A stretch of DNA of 21,515 nt from DASTGO01 sp035719045 (GCA_035719045.1 DASTGO010000325.1:1-21515); one strand, 5' to 3'; shown: positions 1 to 8,312, counted from the first letter of the stretch. Numbers and translations: made by a program. Notes: generated from the letters alone by a model not told the origin.

Positions 1-2090
1 CAGGTGCGGGTGGCGGATGCGGTGCTGGCGGTGCTGGCGCGGGTGCCGGTGGTGCTGGTGTTGGACGGGTTGGAGGTGGCCCAGCAGGCCCCCGGGGCCG
101 GGGAGGGCGGGCCGGGTGGGGGGTTCGGGAGGTTCCTGGACCCGACCTTGCGGGAGGTGCTGTCCGGGGCCTGCCGGCTGGAGCATGGCGGGTTGGTGGT
201 GTTGACGTCGCGGTTCCCGTTCGCCGACCTGGAAGGCTTCGACGGGCGGACCGCGCGGATGCTGGAGTTGCCCGCGTTCACCCCCACCGAGGGCGCCGCC
301 CTGCTCCAGCGCGCGGGGGGCGGGTGGGTGGAGCAGGGGACCTGCGAGCAGTTGTCGGCGGAGGTGGACGGGCACGCTCTGGCGCTGTCGGTGATGGGTG
401 GGCTGCTGGCCGACCACGCCACCACCGCCACCGACCTGGCCCGGCTGCGGGCCGAGGTACTGGCCGCGGCGCGCGGGCACGCCCGGGTGGGCAAGCTGCT
501 GGCCTTCTACGGCGACCGGCTCGACCCGTCGGCCCGGATGCTGCTGGCCGCGGTCGCCTTGTTCGCCCACCCGATCACCCCGGCCGCGGTGCTGGCCGTG
601 GCCGGGCACGCCTGCTTCGCCGGGGCCCTGACCGGGTGGACCGAACAGGCAGTCCTCACGGTGGCCCGGGAGCGGCTGGGCGGGCTGGTCAGTGTGCACC
701 CGGATGGGCGGCTGTCGGCGCACCCGCTGGTCCGTGACACTTTCCGGCCTCTGGCGTTGGGTGCCGCGCAGGTCGCGGTCGAGGCCACCCTCACCGACAT
801 CCCGGGGCAGATCACTACCCGGGCGCAGGGCCTGGCCGTGGTCGAGGCCATCGAACTGCTCCTGGACGCCGACCAATGGGACGCCGCCGACCAGCTTCAC
901 CGCGCCCGTACCGAGCGCGGCGGGTACGGGTTGTGGCAGACGTTACCGGCGGCGGGGTTGGGGCAGCGGGCCACGGCCGCGTTCGTGGCCACCCCGGCCC
1001 GCCGCCACGCCTGCGCCACCCACCTGACCCCCGCCCGGCTCGGGTACTACCTCAACGGGGTCGGCCTGCACGCGATGAACGCGGGGGACACCGCGACCGC
1101 GACCGAATACCTGACCGCCGGCGCCGACCACGATAGGGCTGCCCAGGACTGGGCAGCCCTATCCACCAGCCTGCAGAATCTGGCCCTCTGTCTGGCCTGG
1201 ACCGGGCAGCTGGACGCCGCCCGTGCGGCCGCGGCCGAGGCCCTCACCCACGCCACCACCACCAACGATCGCGACCAGCTGGAGAACAACAACGCCTTGC
1301 TGGGGTGGGTGGCGTGGGTGGCCGGGGACACTCCCACCGCCGAAACCCACTTCACCACCGCCGTCACCCTCTGCCGCAGCAATGATCCGGACGGGGAGCA
1401 CCTGTACTCGTTTGCGGGCGTGCAGTTGGCGGAGTACCTGGCGGGCGTCGGCCGTACCCGTCCCGCCCGCACCCTCACCGAACGCAACCACACCATCTGC
1501 ACCCGCAACGGCTGGAACGACGACGTGGCCCGCTGCGAGCGGATCCTGGCCGTCCTCGACCTGGCCGACCACCACCCCGACACCGCCCTGGCCCACGCCC
1601 GCATCGCCGCCGACACCTTCCGCGACGGGGACTACCTGACCGAACTGGCCGACACCCTGCCCGTCCTGGCCGCCGCCGCCCTGGCCGCCGGTGACCCCGA
1701 CAGCGCCTACGCCGCCGCCAACGAGGCCCTCGACCTGGCCGCCCCCCGCAGCCTGATCCCCGCCCACGCCGCCGCCCTTACCGCCCGCGCCCGCACCCGA
1801 CTCCACCACGCCACCACCCACCCCACAGGCCCCGACCCAGTGCTGTTGGGACAGGCCCGCGACGACGCCGAGACCGCCCACCGCCTCGCCGCCCACCACG
1901 GCCTGCCCTGGCAGCAACACGCCGCCCTCACCGTCCTGGCCGACCTCGACCACATCCAGGGCACCGACCACGGCCATGCCACCCAAGCCACCACCCTGCA
2001 CACCCGGCTCGTCCCGGACGGCCTCGCCCCCGACCCCCTCACCACCATCGCCAGCCAGGTCACCATCGAACGCCAGGTCACCGCTGCGGA
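1..2090 (+). repeat. Paralogous block, copy A (ATPase-TPR)
   Basis: This segment matches 5883-7975 base for base over long stretches (offset 5882 up to about base 910, then 5876 after a six-base deletion in copy B). The ATPase-encoding part is nearly identical; the TPR part at 1255-1473 is not. Read as a gene duplication with later gene conversion or local diversification. Confidence 0.9.
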
Positions 2091-2157
2091 GGGCACGCGG
2101 TCCCGTAGGCCTTCTCGGTCACGCCGGTGGTGGCGGCGGTTGTGGGGTGGGTCGTGA
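1..2157 (+). CDS. NB-ARC (STAND) ATPase with TPR sensor, C-terminal part
   Basis: The gene enters from outside the window. Its reading frame is open at base 1, and its first residues match an internal part of the 4458-7982 protein, so the GTG at base 4 is not the start. Visible here are Walker B (VLVLDGLE, residues ~17-24), a sensor-like LTSR, a winged-helix region containing HALALSVMGG, and from about residue 330 helical TPR-like repeats. Walker A and the N-terminal effector lie upstream. By analogy with gene 3 the effector may be SIR2, but this is not seen. STAND ATPases use the repeat region to sense a trigger and then oligomerise to activate the effector. The end carries a basic, tryptophan-rich tail (RRWWRRLWGGS) that the paralogue lacks. 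One rare TTA leucine codon is at 943-945. The stop overlaps the next start by four bases (GTGA), suggesting translational coupling. Confidence 0.85.
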   Translation, partial: QVRVADAVLAVLARVPVVLVLDGLEVAQQAPGAGEGGPGGGFGRFLDPTLREVLSGACRLEHGGLVVLTSRFPFADLEGFDGRTARMLELPAFTPTEGAALLQRAGGGWVEQGTCEQLSAEVDGHALALSVMGGLLADHATTATDLARLRAEVLAAARGHARVGKLLAFYGDRLDPSARMLLAAVALFAHPITPAAVLAVAGHACFAGALTGWTEQAVLTVARERLGGLVSVHPDGRLSAHPLVRDTFRPLALGAAQVAVEATLTDIPGQITTRAQGLAVVEAIELLLDADQWDAADQLHRARTERGGYGLWQTLPAAGLGQRATAAFVATPARRHACATHLTPARLGYYLNGVGLHAMNAGDTATATEYLTAGADHDRAAQDWAALSTSLQNLALCLAWTGQLDAARAAAAEALTHATTTNDRDQLENNNALLGWVAWVAGDTPTAETHFTTAVTLCRSNDPDGEHLYSFAGVQLAEYLAGVGRTRPARTLTERNHTICTRNGWNDDVARCERILAVLDLADHHPDTALAHARIAADTFRDGDYLTELADTLPVLAAAALAAGDPDSAYAAANEALDLAAPRSLIPAHAAALTARARTRLHHATTHPTGPDPVLLGQARDDAETAHRLAAHHGLPWQQHAALTVLADLDHIQGTDHGHATQATTLHTRLVPDGLAPDPLTTIASQVTIERQVTAAEGTRSRRPSRSRRWWRRLWGGS

Positions 2158-4451
2158 CCGGCCGAGAGGTTCCGGCGTACCTGGCGGGGTTGGCCGGGGG
2201 TGACGCGGCCCGGCTGGAAGGGGTGAACCGTCCGGGCGTGGGGAGGCTGCGGGGGTATCTGGCCGCCGGTGATGTGGTGGCGTTTCTGGGGCCGGGGGCG
2301 TCCGCGCCGCTGTATCCGCCGCCTCGGGGGGTGATCGCGGGGCTCGTCGAGGTCGCGGTCGACTACGGGCTGGGGGAGGACCAGGCGTCGACCCTGCGGG
2401 CACTCTCGGCGCAGCGTCCTGAGGCTGTGGTGGAGGTGCTGGCCCGGCAATTGGGGGCCGTGCGGTTGCGGGACGTGGTGCGGGAGGCGCTGCGGGTGCG
2501 GCGGGACCCGGTGACCGGGCGGACGTGGACGCCGGTGCAGGAGGTGGTGTGCCGGTGCGCGTTCACCGGGGTGGTCACCACGGGGTTCGATCCGGGGATC
2601 GTGGATGCCCGGATCCGCGTCAGGCCTGGCGCGTCGGGGACGGGGTTCACGTCGTGGACCGATGACCTGGGCCTGGATCGGTGGCGCACCGGCGCTGTGT
2701 TCGCCGACGACGAACTGCCGGTCCTGTACGCGCACGGGTACCACGCCCGCCCCGACGAGGTCGTGCTGGCCGCCAGCGACTACCGGCGCGCCTACGCGGG
2801 GAGGCTGTCCCGGGTCCTGGCCGACCTGCTGGCCGTCCGGCACGTGGTGTGGGTCGGGTTCGACTTCGCCGACCACGCCATCACCGGCATCCTGCGCGAG
2901 GTCACCGCGAACGCCGGGACCCGGACCGAGCCGGGGATGGCGCCCCGGCATGTGGCGGTGATGCCCTGGGACCCGGCCGGCGGAGACGACCCGCAGGTGC
3001 TGCGGTCCCTGACGGAGATCGAATACGGGGCTGACCTGATCCTCTACCCCACACCAGGCGGCGACACCAGCAGGCTGGCCGCCCTGCTGGAGGAGTTCAC
3101 CGACCCCCGCTGGCCAGGCATGCCCCCGAGCGAGAGCAGGCCCGCGGTCCCGGGACCGCCGCCGACATCGACCGCACCCATCCCGCCCGTCTCGACCACA
3201 CCCACCCCGCCGACCTCGACGACGGTGCCGAGGGCGCTGGTCCCATCCCCCACCCCGCCGCCGACTCCTGCGAGCACCGGGGTGGACGCCCTCCTGCCGG
3301 TCACCCGGGTCCTGCTGATCGGGTCGTCGGAGTTCGCGAAGGACAAGGGTCCGAAGGGGTTGGCGGGGTTGCCGGCGGTGGCCGAGAACCTGTCCACCCT
3401 GGCCGAGTTGCTGGCCGACCCGCTGGTGGCTGGGGTGCCCGCCGACCGGATCAGTGTGGTCGCCGACCCGAGCGACGCGGACGCGGTGATGGGCCCGCTG
3501 CTGGACCTGGCCCGACAGGAGGCGGAGCTGCTGCTGGTGTACTACGCCGGGCACGGCGTGCTGCACGAGGGGGAGCTGTTCCTGGCGTTGGCGAGCACGA
3601 CGGCGGCGGGGGCGTACTACAACGGGTTGCCCGCCCGGTTGGTCCGCGACACGGTGCACAACGCGGTCGCGGCCACGAGGGTGCTGATCGCCGACTGCTG
3701 CTACAGCGGCCGCCTGACCACGCAGCAGACCGATCTGGGCAGCGTGATCGACGCCCAGCTCGGCGTCCGTGGCCTGGTCACCCTGGCCTCCTCCGCCCGC
3801 GACGCCACCTCACTGTCCCCCGAGGGGGAACCGTTGACGGCGTTCACCGGGGAACTGGTCGACATCTTCACCGCAGGGATCCCCGACCCCGACCCGGTTC
3901 TGCGCCTGGACCGGGTGTTCGCCCACCTCGACGCCCGGCTGCGAGTCAAGCACCGGCCCGAACCCCGCATGATCTCCACCCAGCTCGCGGCCAGTGTGGC
4001 GATCGCACGCAACCGCGCCCACCCCACCCTCACCGACCGGCCTGGAGGTGCCCTGATGCACGAGTACGAGTTCACCCCCGCCCCGGACTCCCCGACCGGC
4101 CTGCAACCGGGCCCGGGCGAGCAGTCCCTGGACGCATTCCTCAAGGCGGAGGCGATCCCCGGGGTCAGGGTCGACACCCGCCCGGTCCCGACCGGCCCCG
4201 ACGCGATGGGCACCACCGAGATCGTCACCGCGCTGGTCTCCAGCGGCGCGGCCACCACCCTGGCCACCGCTGTGGTCGCGTGGGTGCGCATCCGCAGCCA
4301 GAGGGTCAAGATCCGAATCAAGCGCGCCGGTGACGGCGCTGTGCTCGACTTCGATGCCTCCGGCCCGACCACGATCGCCGCGCTGGAGGCCTTCCTCAAC
4401 CACGACACCCCCGGCCCCGACCCCGCACCCGGCCAGTCCGGCGGCGCGTGA
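2154..4451 (+). CDS. SIR2-like / caspase (peptidase C14) / EACC1-like fusion protein
   Basis: Predicted 765-residue effector. Residues ~1-320 are SIR2-like and align with the N-terminus of the 4458 protein. The glycine motif is FLGPGAS (normally GAG) and the usual TTN(Y)D is TTGFD, Gly144 replacing the catalytic Asn; the His-Gly pair (H194) remains. Residues ~321-378 are a Pro/Thr/Ser linker. Residues ~383-620 are a caspase domain with the dyad in YYAGHG (H467) and DCCYSG (C516). Residues 635-765 resemble effector-associated constant component EACC1: a hydrophobic helix (IVTALVSSGAATTLATAVVAW), then a basic beta segment. The GTG at 2154 was chosen because it overlaps the previous stop (GTGA) and aligns with the paralogue; an in-frame GTG at 2127 is possible. 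The likely role is a protease effector in a conflict system. The SIR2 part is probably inactive, perhaps structural or sensory. The SIR2 and caspase calls are firm; EACC1 is from remembered family pattern. Confidence 0.87.
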   Translation: MTGREVPAYLAGLAGGDAARLEGVNRPGVGRLRGYLAAGDVVAFLGPGASAPLYPPPRGVIAGLVEVAVDYGLGEDQASTLRALSAQRPEAVVEVLARQLGAVRLRDVVREALRVRRDPVTGRTWTPVQEVVCRCAFTGVVTTGFDPGIVDARIRVRPGASGTGFTSWTDDLGLDRWRTGAVFADDELPVLYAHGYHARPDEVVLAASDYRRAYAGRLSRVLADLLAVRHVVWVGFDFADHAITGILREVTANAGTRTEPGMAPRHVAVMPWDPAGGDDPQVLRSLTEIEYGADLILYPTPGGDTSRLAALLEEFTDPRWPGMPPSESRPAVPGPPPTSTAPIPPVSTTPTPPTSTTVPRALVPSPTPPPTPASTGVDALLPVTRVLLIGSSEFAKDKGPKGLAGLPAVAENLSTLAELLADPLVAGVPADRISVVADPSDADAVMGPLLDLARQEAELLLVYYAGHGVLHEGELFLALASTTAAGAYYNGLPARLVRDTVHNAVAATRVLIADCCYSGRLTTQQTDLGSVIDAQLGVRGLVTLASSARDATSLSPEGEPLTAFTGELVDIFTAGIPDPDPVLRLDRVFAHLDARLRVKHRPEPRMISTQLAASVAIARNRAHPTLTDRPGGALMHEYEFTPAPDSPTGLQPGPGEQSLDAFLKAEAIPGVRVDTRPVPTGPDAMGTTEIVTALVSSGAATTLATAVVAWVRIRSQRVKIRIKRAGDGAVLDFDASGPTTIAALEAFLNHDTPGPDPAPGQSGGA
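4044..4058 (+). promoter_or_regulatory. Internal ribosome binding site and in-frame ATG
   Basis: A GGAGGTG sequence at 4044-4050 lies five bases before an ATG at 4056-4058. The ATG is in frame with the fusion gene (its codon 635) and sits at the junction between the caspase domain and the EACC1-like domain. Initiation here would give a separate 131-residue EACC1-like protein, about the length I expect for free-standing members of that family. This is seen directly as sequence; use in the cell is inferred. Confidence 0.55.
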
Positions 4452-4457
4452 CCCGTC

Positions 4458-7400
4458 ATGCCCGCCGCCGACACCGCCACCCCGGGCCCGGCCGTCCCGG
4501 CATATCTGGCCGGGCTGCCCGCCGACCAGGCCGAGACGCTCGCCGGCGTCAATGCGCCGGGGCTGGCGGCGTTGCGCCGCTACCTGGCCGCAGGGCAGGC
4601 GACGGCGTTCCTGGGGGCGGGGGTGTCCGCACCGCTGTACCCGCTGTGGACCCAGACCATCACCGCTCTGATCGACACCGCGGTCACCTACGGCCTGCCC
4701 GATCAGGTCGCCGCCACGCTGAACTCCCAGGCAGCCCGGCAGCCGGACACCGTGGTCGAGATCATCCGCCAGCGCGTCGGCGGCCCCCGCTACCAGGCCG
4801 TGCTGCGGGAGGTGTTCGCGGCACGGCGGGACCCGGACACCGGCAACACCTGGACCCCCGCCCACGAACTGGTCTGCCGGTGCGCGTTCCGGGCGATCGT
4901 CACCACGAACTACGACCCCGGGATCGTCAACGCCCGCATGCGGGTACGCCCGCACTGCAATGCGACCGGGTTCACCACCTGGACCGACGACCTGGGCCTG
5001 GACAACTGGCTGTCCGGCGACGTGTACGCCCGCGACGAACTGCCGGTGCTGTTCGCGCACGGCCACCACAACCAGCCCGACACCATCGTCCTGGGCACCA
5101 CCGAGTACCGGCGCGCCTACACCGGCAAACTGCCCCGCCTGATCGCCCGGCTGATCGAGTCCGGACACCTGGTGTGGATCGGGTTCTCTTTCGTCGACCC
5201 CGCCATCGCCTCGATCCTGCGCGAGGTCGCCGAACAGACCGGCACCCGCACCGATCCCGGCATCGCCCCCCGACACATCGCCATCCTCGGCTGGGACCCC
5301 GCCGCCGGCGACGACCCAGCCACCCTGCGGGAACTCGCCGAGATCCAATACGGCGCCGACCTGATCCTCTACCCCACCCCAGACGGCGACCACACCCGCC
5401 TACGGGCACTGCTCGCCGATCTCACCGATCCCCGACACCCAGCACCCGCCAGCCCACGCCCCATCCCCACGATCACAGGCCAACCCCAACCTGCCCGCTC
5501 AGCGACACTGCCGGTGGAGTGGGTGCCGGTGTTGGAGCCGGTGCCGCATTTCACGGGCCGGGTGGAGGAGTTGGCTCGTCTGGATCGGTGGGCGGGTGAC
5601 CCGACGGTGCGTCTGGTGGGGGTGTCGGCGTGGGGTGGGGCGGGCAAGACGGCGTTGGTGGGGGAGTGGGTCCGCCGCCACACCACCCTGCCCACCACCC
5701 CCGCGTCCACGTCCACCGGGATAGCGCCGGCTGCTTCTGGCGACGGTGTCTGGTCTGGTGTGCGGGGGGTGTTCGGGTGGAGTTTCTACGCTGACGCCTC
5801 TACCGATCATTGGGCGGCCGCGTTGTTGGAGTGGGCCCGTGCCCGGTTGGGCGTGGGCGTGGTTGCCCGCGGTGGTGGCAGTCAGGTGCGGGTGGCGGAT
5901 GCGGTGCTGGCGGTGCTGGCGGCGGTGCCGGTGGTGCTGGTGTTGGACGGGTTGGAGGTGGCCCAGCAGGCCCCCGGGACCGGGGAGGGCGGGCCGGGTG
6001 GGGGGTTCGGCCGGTTCCTGGACCCGACCCTGCGGGAGGTGTTGACCGGGGCCTGCCGGCTGGAGCATGGCGGGTTGGTGGTGTTGACGTCGCGGTTCCC
6101 GTTCGCCGACCTGGAAGGCTTCGACGGGCGGACCGCGCGGATGCTGGACCTGCCCGCGTTCACCCCCACCGAGGGCGCCACTCTCCTCCGACGTGCGGGG
6201 GGCAGGTGGGTGGAGCAGGCGACCCGCGAGCAGTTGTCGGCGGAGGTGGACGGGCACGCCCTGGCGCTGTCGGTGATGGGTGGGCTGCTGGCCGACCACG
6301 CCACCACCGCCACCGACCTGGCCCGGCTGCGGGCCGAGGTGCTGGCCGCGGCGCGCGGGCACGCCCGGGTGGGCAAGCTGCTGGCCTTCTACGCCGGCCG
6401 GCTCGACCCGTCGGCCCGGATGCTGCTGGCCGCGGTCGCCTTGTTCGCCCACCCGATCACTCCGGCCGCGGTGCTGGCCGTGGCTGGGCACGCCTGCTTC
6501 GCCGGCGCTCTGACCGGGTGGACCGAACACACCGTGACCGCGCTGGCGCGGGAGCGGCTGGGCGGGCTGGTCAGTGTGCACCCGGACGGGCGGCTGTCGG
6601 CGCACCCGCTGGTCCGTGACACCTTCCGTCCCCTGGCGTTGGGTGCCGCGCAGGTCGCGGTCGAGTCCACCCTCACCGGCATCCCCGGGGTGATCACCAC
6701 CCGGGCGCAGGGCCTGGCCGTGGTCGAGGCCATCGAACTGCTCCTGGACGCCGACCAATGGGAGGCTGCCGACGAACTCTTCCGCGCCCGCACCAGCAAC
6801 GGCGGCCTGTGGAGGTGGTTGCCGGCGGCGGGGTTGGGGCAGCGGGCAGCGGCCGCGTTCGTGGCCACCCCCACCCGCCGCCACGCCTGCCCCACCCACC
6901 TGACCCCCCGCCGGCTCGGGTTCTACCTCAACGAGGTCGGCCTGCACGCGATCCCCGCGGGCGACACCACGACCGCGATCGAGTACCTGACCGCCGCCAC
7001 CGACCACGACCGGGCCGTCCAGGACTGGACCAACCTGTCCATCAGCCTGCTCAACCTGGCCGAGTGCCTGGCCCGGACCGGGCAGCTGGCCGCCGCCCGT
7101 GCGGCCGCGACCGAGGCCCTCACCCACGCCACCACCGCCAACCGCCGCAACCATCAGCGGAACAGTCACGCCTATCTGGGGTGGCTGGCGTGGCTGGCCG
7201 GGGACACCCCCACCGCCGAAACCCACTTCACCACCGCCGACACCATCGAACACACCGACAGCCACGGCGACCGCCACCTGATCTCTTTACGGAGCGTGCA
7301 GTGGGCGGAGCACCTGGCGGGCACCGGCCGCACCCGTCCCGCCCGCACCCTCACCGAACGCAACCACACCATCTGCACCAGGGAAGGCTGGAACGAGGAC

Positions 7401-7982
7401 GTGGCCTGCTGCGAGCGGACCCTGGCCGTCCTCGACCTGGCCGACCACCGCCCTGACGCCGCCCTGGCCCACGCCCGCGCCGCGGCCGACACCTTCCGCA
7501 ACGGGGACTACCTGACCGAACTGGCCGACACCCTGCCCGTCCTGGCCACTGCCGCACTGGCCGCCGGCGACTCCGACAGCGCGTTCGCCGCCGCCAACGA
7601 GGCCCTCGAGCTGGCCGCCCCCCGCAGCCTGATCCTCGCCCACGCCGCCGCCCTCACCGCCCGCGCCCGCACCCGACTCCACCACGCCACCACCCACCCC
7701 ATGAGCCCTGCGGGCTCCGACCAGCCAGACCGCGACGTGCTGGTGGGGCAGGCCCGCGACGATGCCGACACCGCCCACCGCCTCGCCGCCCGCCACGGCC
7801 TCGCCTGGCACCAGCACGCCGCCCTCACCGTCCTGGCCGACCTCGACCGCGCCCAGGGCGTTGACCACGGCCGCGCCACCCAAGCCGCCACCCTGCACAC
7901 CCAGCTCGTCCCGGACGGCCTGGACCCCGACCCCCTCACCACCATCGAACGCCAGGTCACCGCCGACAGGGACCGCCAGTGA
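4458..7982 (+). CDS. SIR2-like NADase + NB-ARC (STAND) ATPase + TPR immune-type protein
   Basis: Complete 1174-residue protein. Residues ~1-325 are a SIR2-like domain with FLGAGVS (51-57), TTNYD (N151) and His-Gly (H201), the residues expected for NAD+ cleavage. A linker leads to a P-loop ATPase: Walker A GGAGKT (393-398), a WSFYADAS segment (~441-448), Walker B VLVLDGLE (493-500), sensor-like LTSR (543-546) and HALALSVMGG (~600-609). From about residue 790 come TPR-like helical repeats. The architecture resembles antiphage STAND proteins with SIR2 effectors (Avs5-like) and actinobacterial conflict systems; the predicted role is trigger recognition by the TPRs followed by NAD+ depletion. The ATG lies six bases after the upstream stop, so the gene is probably co-transcribed. 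Bases from 5883 onward are a close copy of the gene at 1-2157, differing mainly in one TPR patch. A single rare TTA codon is at 7287-7289. Confidence 0.9.
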   Translation: MPAADTATPGPAVPAYLAGLPADQAETLAGVNAPGLAALRRYLAAGQATAFLGAGVSAPLYPLWTQTITALIDTAVTYGLPDQVAATLNSQAARQPDTVVEIIRQRVGGPRYQAVLREVFAARRDPDTGNTWTPAHELVCRCAFRAIVTTNYDPGIVNARMRVRPHCNATGFTTWTDDLGLDNWLSGDVYARDELPVLFAHGHHNQPDTIVLGTTEYRRAYTGKLPRLIARLIESGHLVWIGFSFVDPAIASILREVAEQTGTRTDPGIAPRHIAILGWDPAAGDDPATLRELAEIQYGADLILYPTPDGDHTRLRALLADLTDPRHPAPASPRPIPTITGQPQPARSATLPVEWVPVLEPVPHFTGRVEELARLDRWAGDPTVRLVGVSAWGGAGKTALVGEWVRRHTTLPTTPASTSTGIAPAASGDGVWSGVRGVFGWSFYADASTDHWAAALLEWARARLGVGVVARGGGSQVRVADAVLAVLAAVPVVLVLDGLEVAQQAPGTGEGGPGGGFGRFLDPTLREVLTGACRLEHGGLVVLTSRFPFADLEGFDGRTARMLDLPAFTPTEGATLLRRAGGRWVEQATREQLSAEVDGHALALSVMGGLLADHATTATDLARLRAEVLAAARGHARVGKLLAFYAGRLDPSARMLLAAVALFAHPITPAAVLAVAGHACFAGALTGWTEHTVTALARERLGGLVSVHPDGRLSAHPLVRDTFRPLALGAAQVAVESTLTGIPGVITTRAQGLAVVEAIELLLDADQWEAADELFRARTSNGGLWRWLPAAGLGQRAAAAFVATPTRRHACPTHLTPRRLGFYLNEVGLHAIPAGDTTTAIEYLTAATDHDRAVQDWTNLSISLLNLAECLARTGQLAAARAAATEALTHATTANRRNHQRNSHAYLGWLAWLAGDTPTAETHFTTADTIEHTDSHGDRHLISLRSVQWAEHLAGTGRTRPARTLTERNHTICTREGWNEDVACCERTLAVLDLADHRPDAALAHARAAADTFRNGDYLTELADTLPVLATAALAAGDSDSAFAAANEALELAAPRSLILAHAAALTARARTRLHHATTHPMSPAGSDQPDRDVLVGQARDDADTAHRLAARHGLAWHQHAALTVLADLDRAQGVDHGRATQAATLHTQLVPDGLDPDPLTTIERQVTADRDRQ
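5883..7975 (+). repeat. Paralogous block, copy B (ATPase-TPR)
   Basis: Partner of the block at 1-2090. Copy B is two codons shorter near 6795 (GGLWRWLP versus GGYGLWQTLP), has six extra codons near 7702-7730 and lacks the basic C-terminal tail of copy A. Confidence 0.9.
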
Positions 7983-7983
7983 C

Positions 7984-7999
7984 CCAGGACCGGTCCTGG
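7984..7999. terminator. 16-base palindrome after the cluster, possible bidirectional terminator
   Basis: CCAGGACCGGTCCTGG begins one base after the stop of the SIR2-ATPase gene. It can fold as a 6-bp stem with a CCGG loop. It lies between that gene and the end of a minus-strand gene at 8025, where a bidirectional terminator would be expected. There is no T-tract, so it could instead be a protein-binding palindrome. Confidence 0.4.
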
Positions 8000-8024
8000 C
8001 TGCCGCCCGACCACCACCGACTGG

Positions 8025-8300
8025 TCACCCAGGAGAAGGTGAGTCGTGGGGGAAAGGCACCCCTGTGCGATGCCTCCGGCTGGCGGTGACGGTCTCCCAC
8101 ACGCTCCATGAGAACTCCACGACCTGCGTGGACGCCGGGACCAGGGCCGTCCACTGCCGCCCAACTGCCGCCACGAGGTGAGACGGGAGGCCGCTCTCCT
8201 CGAACGTCCGACCGACGCATGACGAGGACACCGAGATCACCTCGTGAATGCCCCGCGCCGTGGTGGGCGTGGCTGGTGTTCCTCGCCGACGGCTGTGCAC
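8025..8300 (-). CDS. Small hypothetical protein
   Basis: A 91-residue frame from a GTG at 8300, twelve bases after the stop of the ParB-like gene. I do not recognise the family. Support is the strongly GC-rich third codon position over residues ~17-91 and a protein-like composition (for example GRTFEESGLPSHLV and QWTALVP). The first ~17 residues are basic and less convincing, so translation may begin at a later GTG. No transmembrane segment or signal peptide is visible. The gene converges with the defence cluster and ends 42 bases from it. It could also be the remnant of a larger gene. Confidence 0.35.
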   Translation of the reverse strand: MHSRRRGTPATPTTARGIHEVISVSSSCVGRTFEESGLPSHLVAAVGRQWTALVPASTQVVEFSWSVWETVTASRRHRTGVPFPHDSPSPG

Positions 8301-8312
8301 CGGTCCCGGTGG

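Noticed and set aside
1255..1473. Diversity-generating retroelement target
   Set aside because: Differences are not limited to adenine positions, and no reverse transcriptase or template repeat is in the window.
1707..3659. 650-residue minus-strand open frame
   Set aside because: Shadow of the plus-strand ATPase and SIR2-caspase genes; Arg/Gly/Pro-rich low-complexity translation with no domain.
3810..5393. 527-residue minus-strand open frame
   Set aside because: Antisense shadow of the caspase and SIR2 coding sequence, glycine- and valine-rich, no family features.
5499..7277. 592-residue minus-strand open frame
   Set aside because: Antisense of the NB-ARC-TPR gene; same artefact caused by high GC.
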